NCBI GenBank assembly: GCA_900555345.1
Contig: USKS01000051.1
Span: forward strand, 1-8,322
DNA length: 8,322 nt
Source of the DNA: an uncultured Eubacteriales bacterium
GTDB taxonomy: Bacteria; Bacillota_A; Clostridia; Oscillospirales; CAG-272
Direction: 5' to 3'
Shown here: one piece after another, positions 1 to 5,823 of the stretch
Numbering within the stretch: position 1 is the first letter of the stretch
Layout: the number at the start of each line of letters is the position of its first letter
Translations under genes and position numbers: made by a program
The notes under the pieces: generated by a model
The model's database searches: none
What the model was told of the DNA's origin: nothing
Seen by the model: only the letters and a program-made list of their open reading frames with translations

Positions 1-7
1 GTACAGA

Positions 8-36
8 CTGCGGCAGCCGTGTTTTTGTTTTTTCGG
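8..36 (+). terminator. Possible right half of a terminator cut by the window edge
   Basis: The GC-rich stretch CTGCGGCAGCCG (8-19) is followed by TTTTTGTTTTTT (22-33), which looks like the 3' arm and T-tract of a Rho-independent terminator of a gene to the left. No adequate 5' arm lies inside the window, so the hairpin cannot be confirmed. It could equally be ordinary T-rich leader DNA. A few bases upstream of the window would settle it. Confidence 0.3.
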
Positions 37-54
37 AAATAAAAATTTCGAGAT

Positions 55-83
55 TTGCAAAAGGTGTTGAATTTCGACATAAT
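55..83 (+). promoter_or_regulatory. Candidate sigma-A promoter of the LRR lipoprotein gene
   Basis: TTGCAA (55-60, 4/6 to the -35 consensus) and CATAAT (78-83, 5/6 to the -10) are separated by 17 bp in a very AT-rich stretch, giving a predicted start of transcription near 90 and a leader of about 58 nt. AATTTCGA occurs twice, at 44-51 and 70-77, the second copy inside the spacer. An alternative pairing is TTGAAT (67-72) with TAAATT (90-95), which is weaker. Assigned by eye only. Confidence 0.4.
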
Positions 84-147
84 ATGTGGTAAATTTTATA
101 TAACGGTTAAATATATTTATAGAAATAATATGACGGGTACTTGAATA

Positions 148-1692
148 ATGGCGAAAAAAATACTGATGGCGGCAGCGTGCGCGCTGCTTGCGATCGCGGC
201 AGCGGCATGTATAAAAACCTCTGCGGCGCATGTGGATATTTACGGGCAGGACCTTGATATATATACGGAAGAAATATATCTTGACGGAGACGAGGTCTCC
301 GACCTTGAGGAGCTTGAAGAAAACCTTGCGAAGCTGCCCAATCTGCGCTTTGCCGATCTGGGCACATATATGCTGGCGTATGACGACTCCGAGGGCTTCA
401 GAGCGTCGTTTCCCGATGCGGAGTTTCGCTTCGGCACATATATAGAGATGTACGGCAAACGATACAACGCCGACGCCGCGCGTCTCGATTTTTCCGATGT
501 TGACGCCGCCGATACGGATGTGCTTTTCGAGCGCCTGGGCGATTTTGAAAAGCTTAAAGAGGTTTCCCTCGGCAAGGAAAATACTATGCCGTCCGCAGTG
601 CGCGATGAGCTTGTAAGCAATTTTCCCCACATAAAATTTGATATAGTTGCCACAAGGGACATATACGGAAAAGCCGTCAGAGAAGACGCCGAGAGTCTTG
701 ACCTTTCAGACGTGACAGTGGACGGTACTCTTGCGGAAAAGCTTTCGTGGCTGCCCGCGCTTACGTATGTCAATATGCAGAATTCCGATCTGGGACAGGA
801 CGCGCAGCTTGCGCTTGTGCGCGCCTTTCCCAATATCGCTTTTGACTGGAACGTTGTCCTGGCGGGGCACGTTTTAAGCTCTATGTCAGAGACTGTCGAT
901 ATCAGCAGAACATGGCTGTGGGATCTGGAGCTTCTCAAAACCCAGCTGGAGCTTTTTCCACGTCTTCGCTATCTTGACATGAGCGGCTGCGGCATATCCA
1001 ACGAGGATATGGCGGCGCTGAGAGAGGAGTACAGCGATAAATTTGAGGTAGTCTGGCGGCTGTACATGGGCAAATGGTCGCTTAAAACGGACGCCGTCGC
1101 GTTCTCCGTTCTCATATACGATTATTCGCATAAAAGGCTCACCTCGCGGGACATTGAAGTGCTGAAATACTGCACAAAGCTTCAGGCGTTGGATTTGGGA
1201 CACCAGGCGCTGACCGATCTAAGCGTTATAGGAGACTATCTGCCCGAGCTTCGTATACTGATACTCGCGGACAATTCCATATCCGATCTGACTCCCCTTG
1301 CAAAGCTCAAGCATCTGCACTATCTTGAGTTTTTCGTAAACCGGGTCACCGATGTGTCGCCCCTTGCGAGCTGCCGCGAGCTTGTGGACCTTAATATAAG
1401 CTACAACCACGGGCTTTCGGACATAACTCCGCTTCTCGATCTTCCGCTGCTGGAGCGGCTGTGGCTTGAGCACTGCAACGTTTCCCTTGAGGATTACAAG
1501 CTGCTTTGCGACACATATCCCGACTCGCGCGTTGTGTACTACGGCAAGGGCTCCGTGGATCAGGGCTGGAGAGGGCATGACCGCTATTTTGCAATGATAG
1601 ACATGTATCACAACGACTATATGAGCGAGCTCTTCTCGAAATACGACGGACTTACAAAGCATCCCGATGACTTCAAAACGGACGAAAATTGA
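148..1692 (+). CDS. Predicted secreted leucine-rich-repeat lipoprotein
   Basis: A 514-residue protein of unknown specific function, predicted to be anchored on the outer face of the membrane. KK at residues 3-4, a hydrophobic stretch and AAAC with Cys21 fit the bacterial lipoprotein pattern, although Ala at -3 is weaker than the usual Leu; plain signal-peptidase cleavage after SAA (25-27) is the alternative. Residues 31-307 form four degenerate units of about 70 residues, marked by YG or G (32, 102, 173, 240, 308), an LP/FP-x-L element (63, 133, 202, 270) and an FPxxxF-like element (88, 159, 227, about 295). Residues 345-446 hold five canonical LRRs starting at 345, 368, 390, 412 and 435, with NxISDLTPL-type repeats like SDS22 or internalin proteins. 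The FP-like element returns at 457 (YPDSRVVYYG). Such LRRs usually bind proteins. The ATG has no convincing Shine-Dalgarno site, but the signal peptide starts there. The gene is monocistronic. Confidence 0.85.
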   Translation: MAKKILMAAACALLAIAAAACIKTSAAHVDIYGQDLDIYTEEIYLDGDEVSDLEELEENLAKLPNLRFADLGTYMLAYDDSEGFRASFPDAEFRFGTYIEMYGKRYNADAARLDFSDVDAADTDVLFERLGDFEKLKEVSLGKENTMPSAVRDELVSNFPHIKFDIVATRDIYGKAVREDAESLDLSDVTVDGTLAEKLSWLPALTYVNMQNSDLGQDAQLALVRAFPNIAFDWNVVLAGHVLSSMSETVDISRTWLWDLELLKTQLELFPRLRYLDMSGCGISNEDMAALREEYSDKFEVVWRLYMGKWSLKTDAVAFSVLIYDYSHKRLTSRDIEVLKYCTKLQALDLGHQALTDLSVIGDYLPELRILILADNSISDLTPLAKLKHLHYLEFFVNRVTDVSPLASCRELVDLNISYNHGLSDITPLLDLPLLERLWLEHCNVSLEDYKLLCDTYPDSRVVYYGKGSVDQGWRGHDRYFAMIDMYHNDYMSELFSKYDGLTKHPDDFKTDEN

Positions 1693-1698
1693 ATTTTC

Positions 1699-1731
1699 GC
1701 GTCCCCTTTCTCCAAAAGGGGGTGCTTTTTT
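1699..1731 (+). terminator. Rho-independent terminator of the LRR gene
   Basis: CCCCTTT (1703-1709) pairs perfectly with AAAGGGG (1715-1721) around a 5-nt loop. Four more outer pairs (two of them G-U) extend the stem to 11 bp over 1699-1725. Six T residues follow at once (1726-1731). It begins 7 bp after the stop codon and separates this gene from the proline operon. Confidence 0.9.
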
Positions 1732-1770
1732 GCAGGATGCGGCACTGTTTTTTGCAAAAATCAGTAGACT

Positions 1771-1798
1771 TTTACACGCTGATGTGATAAAATATACA
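1771..1798 (+). promoter_or_regulatory. Candidate promoter of the proBAC operon
   Basis: TTTACA (1771-1776) and TATACA (1793-1798) with a 16-bp spacer are the best-placed hexamers between the LRR terminator and proB, and would start transcription near 1805. An alternative is an extended -10 of the form TGT-GATAAA at 1783-1791. A perfect 12-bp palindrome of five T, GC and five A (1749-1760) lies just upstream and could be an operator or A-tract element. The leader would be only about 30 nt, too short for a proline T-box riboswitch, and none is visible. Confidence 0.4.
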
Positions 1799-1836
1799 CT
1801 GATATACTGTTTATGTGCATAAAAGGAGCACGACAA

Positions 1837-2616
1837 ATGCGGATAGTAATAAAGGTCGGCACGTCAACGCTGACTCATAAAACGGGAAACTTAAATATTC
1901 GCCATGTAGAAGAGCTTTGCAAGGTCATGAGCGATCTGAAGGGCGCGGGCAACGAAGTTATACTTGTGTCCTCCGGCGCTATCGCCATGGGCGTCGGCAA
2001 GCTGTCGCTTCTGTCGCGCCCTGAGGATATGCCCACAAAGCAGGCAGCTGCCGCAGTCGGTCAGTGCGAGCTTATGTATACATACGATAAGCTGTTTTCC
2101 GAGTACGGACACACGGTGGGTCAGGTGCTTGTAACGGGCAGCGATCTCGGCGACGGCGCGAGATACGAAAATTTCCGCAACACGCTGAACAGGCTTATCG
2201 AAATGCGCGTTCTGCCCATCATAAACGAAAACGACACCGTTTCAACAGAAGAAATTTCTCTCGGCGATAACGATACTCTCGGGGCAATAGTCGCAGTCGG
2301 GGCAAATGCCGATCTTCTCATACTCCTTTCGGATATTGAAGGTCTTTATACCTCCGACCCCCATGTGAACAGCGACGCATCTCTTGTGCCCGCGGTGTAC
2401 GAGATAGACGAAGACCTTCTTTCAAATGCGGGCGGCGCGGGAACGGCGCGCGGCACGGGAGGCATGCAGACAAAGCTGCACGCCGCCTCCATCTGCATGG
2501 AAAACGGGATTGACATGATAATAGCCGACGGCTCCCGCCCCACGCTTCTGTACGATATAGCGGATGGAAAGCCGGTAGGCACAAGGTTCTACGGCAAAAA
2601 GGACGGGGCAAAATAG
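1837..2616 (+). CDS. proB: Glutamate 5-kinase (short form, no PUA domain)
   Basis: ProB phosphorylates L-glutamate with ATP to gamma-glutamyl phosphate, the first step of proline synthesis in the cytoplasm. The 259-residue product is a single amino-acid-kinase domain. Visible family motifs are IKVGTSTLT near the N-terminus (Lys6), VSSGAIAMG (44-52), NENDTV (130-135), GDND (143-146), LSDIEGLYTSDP (164-175) and GTGGMQTK (206-213); these form the glutamate- and ATP-binding sites in characterised members. The E. coli enzyme (367 residues) carries a C-terminal PUA domain that is absent here, as in other short ProB proteins, so any effect on proline feedback is an open inference. The start at 1837 is preferred over the in-frame ATG at 1813 because AAGGAG (1823-1828) sits 8 nt before it and the motif-bearing N-terminus begins there. 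ProA follows after 36 bp. Confidence 0.95.
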   Translation: MRIVIKVGTSTLTHKTGNLNIRHVEELCKVMSDLKGAGNEVILVSSGAIAMGVGKLSLLSRPEDMPTKQAAAAVGQCELMYTYDKLFSEYGHTVGQVLVTGSDLGDGARYENFRNTLNRLIEMRVLPIINENDTVSTEEISLGDNDTLGAIVAVGANADLLILLSDIEGLYTSDPHVNSDASLVPAVYEIDEDLLSNAGGAGTARGTGGMQTKLHAASICMENGIDMIIADGSRPTLLYDIADGKPVGTRFYGKKDGAK

Positions 2617-2652
2617 GTGCCGCGGAAAAATCGGAAATAAGGAGACTTATAT

Positions 2653-3909
2653 ATGACAACTGCCGAGCTTATAAAGCGTGCCGCCGCGACCAAGAGCGCG
2701 GTGGCAATGGCTGATACCGAAACGAAAAACAAAGCGCTTATGTATATGGCGGACAGCCTTGCGGCGCACACGGGCGATATAATCGCCGCGAACCGCGAGG
2801 ATGTGGCTGCTGCCCGCGGCAGCATTTCGGATGTTATGATAGACAGGCTTGCGCTTGACGAAAAGCGCATCGACGGCATGGCGCAGTCCATGCGCAGCGC
2901 CGCGTCTCTCGAAGACCCTGTGGGCAGGGTACTTGATGAAATTATACGCCCCAACGGACTGCGTATTACAAAGGTATCCGTGCCGCTGGGACTTCTCGCG
3001 ATAATATACGAGAGCCGTCCTAACGTTACGTCGGACGCGGCAGCCCTCGCCCTTAAAAGCGGAAACGCCTGCATACTTCGCGGCGGCAAGGAGGCTATAC
3101 GCTCAAATACGGCAATAGTTGCTGCCCTCAGAGAGGGTATCGCGAAAGCCGGACTTCCGGAGGACGCGCTTTGCCTTGTTGAGGACACAACGCGGGAGAG
3201 CTCAAGAGAGCTTATGGAGGCAGTGGGCTATGTTGATCTGCTCATTCCCCGCGGCGGCGCGGGACTCATACGCGCGTGCGTTGAAAACGCGAAAGTGCCC
3301 TGCATTGAGACGGGCACGGGCATATGCCACATATACGTTGACCGTGACGCCGATCTCGAAAAAGCGCTTGATATTGCGGAAAACGCAAAGATGAGCCGCC
3401 CCTCCGTGTGCAACGCGGCAGAGGTCTTGCTTGTGCACCACGATGTTGCGGAGAGATTTCTGCCCATGCTGAAAAAGCGTCTTGTCGACGACAGGATCGC
3501 TGCCGGAAAACCCGCGGCTCAGCTGCGGCTCGACAGCGCCGCGGCAGCTGTTATCGACGGCACACCTGCGGGGGACGGGGACTTTGACAGAGAGTTTCTC
3601 GACTATATCCTCGCCGTGGGAGTCGTTGACTCCGTCGACGCCGCGATCGATCATATAAGACGTCATTCGACGGGACACAGCGACGCTATCGTGACGGAGA
3701 ACGAGGCGGCGGCAGCACTGTTTACGGCTTGCGCCGACAGCGCGGCGGTATATGTGAACGCCTCCACCAGATTTACGGACGGCGGCGAGTTCGGACTTGG
3801 CTGCGAGATAGGCATCTCCACCCAGAAGCTCCACGCGAGAGGCCCCATGGGGCTGCGAGAGATGACATCATACAAGTATATAATAAAAGGAAACGGTCAG
3901 ATCCGCTGA
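2653..3909 (+). CDS. proA: Glutamate-5-semialdehyde dehydrogenase (gamma-glutamyl phosphate reductase)
   Basis: ProA uses NADPH to reduce gamma-glutamyl phosphate, the unstable product of ProB, to glutamate-5-semialdehyde, which cyclises to pyrroline-5-carboxylate. The 418 residues are normal length for this aldehyde-dehydrogenase-like family. Landmarks are [20 protein letters not shown] (111-130), ILRGGKEA (141-148), IPRGGAGLI (198-206), the catalytic cysteine Cys253 in [10 protein letters not shown], and the family-typical C-terminal [18 protein letters not shown]. The start is supported by AAGGAG (2639-2644) 8 nt upstream. Gaps of 36 bp to proB and 27 bp to proC imply one transcript. A 6-bp hairpin encloses its stop codon. 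I see no truncation or missing catalytic residue. Confidence 0.97.
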   Translation: MTTAELIKRAAATKSAVAMADTETKNKALMYMADSLAAHTGDIIAANREDVAAARGSISDVMIDRLALDEKRIDGMAQSMRSAASLEDPVGRVLDEIIRPNGLRITKVSVPLGLLAIIYESRPNVTSDAAALALKSGNACILRGGKEAIRSNTAIVAALREGIAKAGLPEDALCLVEDTTRESSRELMEAVGYVDLLIPRGGAGLIRACVENAKVPCIETGTGICHIYVDRDADLEKALDIAENAKMSRPSVCNAAEVLLVHHDVAERFLPMLKKRLVDDRIAAGKPAAQLRLDSAAAAVIDGTPAGDGDFDREFLDYILAVGVVDSVDAAIDHIRRHSTGHSDAIVTENEAAAALFTACADSAAVYVNASTRFTDGGEFGLGCEIGISTQKLHARGPMGLREMTSYKYIIKGNGQIR

Positions 3910-3915
3910 GGATCT
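3899..3915 (+). other. Small hairpin around the proA stop codon
   Basis: AGATCC (3899-3904) and GGATCT (3910-3915) form a perfect 6-bp stem with a 5-nt loop (GCTGA) that contains the proA TGA. It lies 21 nt before the proC ATG. No long T-tract follows, so it is not a normal terminator. It could influence mRNA processing or reinitiation at proC, or be chance. Confidence 0.35.
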
Positions 3916-3936
3916 TTCGGAAAGGCAGTGAGTATT

Positions 3937-4743
3937 ATGGCAGAAAAAGAATACAGCTTCGGATTTATAGGCTGCGGCAACATGGGCGGCACTCTTGCGT
4001 CGGCAGTCGCAGCGTCGGGCACGGGCAGCCTTGCCATTGCGGATCACAGCGTCGAAAAGGCTGAGAGCGCCGCAAAGCGCCTCGGAGCGGACGTTCTCTC
4101 CAACGAAGAAATAATCGCGCGCTGCAAAATGATATTTCTGGGCGTAAAGCCCCAGGTCCTCCCCTCAGTGCTTGAGGACGCGGCACGTCATACGGCAGGC
4201 GGACGTCACGTGCTTGTATCAATGGCGGCGGGCGTTGCCATAAAAAGCATTGAAGCATATGTGGGAGAGGACACACCCATAATCCGCATAATGCCCAACA
4301 CCCCCGCGGCAGTGGGCGCGGGCACCGTGCTTTACTGCAAAAACGATGCGGCAACGGACGCCGACGTCGCTGCCTTCACCGCGGCAATGGCGCCCGCGGG
4401 CAGCCTTTGCCCCCTGTCCGAGGGACTTATAGACGCGGGCTGCGCACTTACGGGCTGCGGTCCCGCCTTTGTATATATGTTCATAGAGGCGCTTGCCGAC
4501 GGCGGCGTCAGATGCGGATTGCCCAGGGACCTTGCGGCGGACTTTGCGGCGCAGGTCGTGTACGGCTCGGCAAAAACGGCAATGGAGTCCGAATGCCACA
4601 CGGCGCAGCTCAAGGACGCAGTATGCAGTCCCGGAGGCAGCACGATAGCGGGTGTTGAGGCGCTGGAGCGCGCGGCATTCCGCGCCGCGGCAATGGACGC
4701 GGTAACGGCGGCTTTCGAAAGAACAAAGGAACTCGGCAAATAA
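3937..4743 (+). CDS. proC: Pyrroline-5-carboxylate reductase
   Basis: ProC completes proline synthesis by reducing pyrroline-5-carboxylate with NAD(P)H. The 268-residue protein has the N-terminal Rossmann fold with GFIGCGNMGG (9-18), then LGVKPQVLPSV, the conserved IRIMPNTPAAVGAGT segment, LTGCGPAFVYMFIEALADGG in the helical dimerisation domain, and the signature QLKDAVCSPGGSTIAGVEAL near the C-terminus. Length and motif order match the family. The ATG at 3937 is chosen over the in-frame GTG at 3928 because AAAGG (3921-3925) is 11 nt from the ATG but only 2 nt from the GTG, which adds just three residues. It is the last gene of the proBAC operon. The TGCGPAF segment replaces the more usual SGSGPAY, a mild variation. 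Confidence 0.95.
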   Translation: MAEKEYSFGFIGCGNMGGTLASAVAASGTGSLAIADHSVEKAESAAKRLGADVLSNEEIIARCKMIFLGVKPQVLPSVLEDAARHTAGGRHVLVSMAAGVAIKSIEAYVGEDTPIIRIMPNTPAAVGAGTVLYCKNDAATDADVAAFTAAMAPAGSLCPLSEGLIDAGCALTGCGPAFVYMFIEALADGGVRCGLPRDLAADFAAQVVYGSAKTAMESECHTAQLKDAVCSPGGSTIAGVEALERAAFRAAAMDAVTAAFERTKELGK

Positions 4744-4766
4744 AATTTTGTCAATATACGCGCGGC

Positions 4767-4799
4767 GCTGCGGTTTTACCGCGGCAGACAGGCTTTTTT
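4767..4799 (+). terminator. Possible weak terminator after proC
   Basis: GCTGCGGT (4767-4774) can pair with ACCGCGGC (4778-4785) across a 3-nt loop, with one G-U pair. Six T residues follow at 4794-4799, but 8 nt of unpaired sequence lies between stem and T-tract, which is poor for an intrinsic terminator. Its position between proC and the rpmH promoter fits the role. Some read-through into rpmH is possible. Confidence 0.4.
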
Positions 4800-4809
4800 G
4801 AAAAAACAC

Positions 4810-4839
4810 TTGACAAAACAGGGTGTTTATATGTATAAT
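4810..4839 (+). promoter_or_regulatory. Strong sigma-A promoter of the rpmH operon
   Basis: A perfect -35 TTGACA (4810-4815) and a perfect -10 TATAAT (4834-4839) are separated by 18 bp. An A-tract (4801-4806) preceded by a T-tract lies directly upstream of the -35 and resembles an UP element. Transcription would begin near 4846, giving a leader of about 60 nt. This is the best promoter match in the window, as expected for a ribosomal protein gene. Confidence 0.85.
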
Positions 4840-4891
4840 AAATATTGCCTATGCGTGAAAACGATAATAATTTATTTTTCCATAAAACTGT

Positions 4892-4900
4892 AAGGAGGTG
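4892..4900 (+). promoter_or_regulatory. Near-perfect ribosome binding site of rpmH
   Basis: AAGGAGGTG matches the Shine-Dalgarno consensus over its whole length, with the AGGAGG core (4893-4898) 7 nt before the ATG at 4906. It is the strongest such site in the window and fixes the start of this very short gene. Confidence 0.9.
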
Positions 4901-4905
4901 CGAGT

Positions 4906-5040
4906 ATGCTTAGAACATATCAGCCTAAAAAGCGCCAGAGAAAGAAGGAGCACGGCTTCAGAAAGAGAATGAAGACTGCCGACGGCAGAAAAGTGCTGAA
5001 GAGACGCCGCGCTAAGGGCAGAGCAAGACTTACTCACTGA
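4906..5040 (+). CDS. rpmH: 50S ribosomal protein L34
   Basis: A 44-residue, very basic protein, the normal length for L34, which packs against 23S rRNA in the large ribosomal subunit. The sequence begins [18 protein letters not shown], continues with [21 protein letters not shown] and ends RLTH, matching the family nearly end to end. The gene has a consensus promoter and a consensus ribosome binding site, consistent with high expression. It opens the rpmH-rnpA-yidD-yidC-jag cluster, the common gene order near many bacterial replication origins. The 109-bp gap to rnpA is rather long and contains a terminator-like hairpin. The stop codon sits in a short palindrome, ACTCA-C-TGAGT (5032-5042). 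Confidence 0.98.
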   Translation: MLRTYQPKKRQRKKEHGFRKRMKTADGRKVLKRRRAKGRARLTH

Positions 5041-5079
5041 GTGTGTCCGGCTCGGCTCACGGTCCGAAAACTGACCGAT

Positions 5080-5125
5080 AACCTCCGAGAGATCCTCAGC
5101 GGACCGCATCGGAGGTTTTATTTTT
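5080..5125 (+). terminator. Terminator or attenuator between rpmH and rnpA
   Basis: AACCTCCGA (5080-5088) and TCGGAGGTT (5109-5117) are perfect 9-bp arms. Inside them TCC (5093-5095) can pair with GGA (5101-5103). The arm runs into TTTTATTTTT (5116-5125). This is a credible Rho-independent terminator, yet rnpA, yidD, yidC and jag lie downstream with no obvious new promoter in the 24 bp before rnpA, so partial read-through is likely. An upstream segment CGGTCCG (5060-5066) can pair with CGGACCG (5100-5106) and would exclude the main stem. Confidence 0.75.
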
Positions 5126-5149
5126 AGAAAAAGAAAGGCGGCAAGCGGC

Positions 5150-5569
5150 GTGAAGCTGATAGCTATAAAAGAAAATCATCTTTACCGAAAAGCATATGCC
5201 AAGGGCAGACGCGCCTCGTCGCGCAGCCTTGCGGTGTACGCGCTGAAAGACCGCCGCAGCGAACGCCTTAAAAAATCAAATCCGCAGAAGCAGTATATAA
5301 ACCGCGTGGGAATATCAGCCTCAAAAAAGATCGGGGGCGCCGTGGGAAGAAACCGCGCAAAGCGCGTGATACGCGAAGCGTACCGCGCCATTGAAGCGGG
5401 CATAGGCATTAAAAAAGGCTATCTCATTGTCATTGCGGCAAAAGAGAGCGCCACGGTTCTGAAAATGCAGGATATACAGCTTGAAATGCATAACTGTCTT
5501 GCGCGTATAGACATGCTTTCGGCGGAAAAAGAAACCTCGTGCGGCAGCGGCTGCACCGAAGACAAATGA
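5150..5569 (+). CDS. rnpA: Ribonuclease P protein component
   Basis: RnpA is the small basic protein that binds the catalytic RNase P RNA and helps it remove 5' leaders from precursor tRNAs. The product is 139 residues, a little longer than the usual 110-130. The N-terminal [17 protein letters not shown] is the Clostridia-type version of the family start, and [14 protein letters not shown] (66-79) is the conserved RNR motif region that contacts the RNA. About a dozen extra basic residues (roughly 34-50) lie between the first strands, and a Cys/Ser-rich tail ends the protein. The start is GTG, with a modest AAAGG (5134-5138) 11 nt before it; no nearby ATG is suitable. The stop overlaps the yidD start as ATGA. 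A terminator-like hairpin upstream suggests lower expression than rpmH. Confidence 0.93.
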   Translation: MKLIAIKENHLYRKAYAKGRRASSRSLAVYALKDRRSERLKKSNPQKQYINRVGISASKKIGGAVGRNRAKRVIREAYRAIEAGIGIKKGYLIVIAAKESATVLKMQDIQLEMHNCLARIDMLSAEKETSCGSGCTEDK

Positions 5570-5805
5570 ATATTTTCAAAAGGATCGTACTTTTGCCGGT
5601 GCGCTTTTACAGAAGGTTCATATCCCCTCTGTCGCCGCCGTGCTGCCGATTTACCCCCACCTGCTCGCAGTATTGCATAGAAGCCGTGGACGAGTGGGGA
5701 GTCATCCGCGGACTTGCCCTTGCGCTGTGGCGCGTTCTGCGCTGCAATCCATGGAGCCGCGGAGGATATGATCCCGTACCGAAAAATCCGAAAAAACGAA
5801 AATAA
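5566..5805 (+). CDS. yidD: Membrane protein insertion efficiency factor YidD
   Basis: A 79-residue protein of the YidD family, which sits on the inner face of the membrane and assists insertion of YidC substrates. The N-terminal amphipathic or hydrophobic segment [20 protein letters not shown] is followed by the diagnostic [10 protein letters not shown] (27-36), then [25 protein letters not shown] (59-72) and a basic tail KNPKKRK. The length is typical. The ATG overlaps the rnpA stop (ATGA, 5566-5569), so the two are probably translationally coupled; an in-frame GTG at 5539 is less likely because it adds nine residues that belong to rnpA in another frame. The yidC gene follows after 18 bp, the usual order. 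Confidence 0.95.
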   Translation: MNIFKRIVLLPVRFYRRFISPLSPPCCRFTPTCSQYCIEAVDEWGVIRGLALALWRVLRCNPWSRGGYDPVPKNPKKRK

Positions 5806-5823
5806 CGAACGAAAGAAGAACAC

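Noticed and set aside
240..938. 232-codon - strand open frame opposite the LRR lipoprotein gene
   Set aside because: Ser/Arg-rich shadow of the codon bias in the + strand gene, with no motifs and no promoter or ribosome binding site of its own.
1219..1836. 205-codon - strand frame across the LRR gene end and the intergenic region
   Set aside because: It runs through the strong + strand terminator and is antisense to the LRR repeats; no family features.
1813..1836. Upstream in-frame ATG for proB
   Set aside because: The AAGGAG ribosome binding site lies after it and before the 1837 ATG, and the additional eight residues are not part of the family N-terminus.
1732..1836. Proline T-box or other riboswitch ahead of proB
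   Set aside because: The space after the predicted transcription start is only about 30 nt, and neither a T-box consensus nor an antiterminator/terminator pair is visible.
2589..3834. - strand frames of 199 and 210 codons opposite proA
   Set aside because: ProA is unmistakable on the + strand with all motifs; these are codon-bias shadows.
4219..4809. - strand frames of 196 and 140 codons opposite proC
   Set aside because: Antisense to a clear proC with no recognisable protein features.
4744..4905. Replication origin next to rpmH
   Set aside because: No DnaA-box cluster and no DNA-unwinding type repeat; the AT-rich sequence is accounted for by the rpmH promoter.
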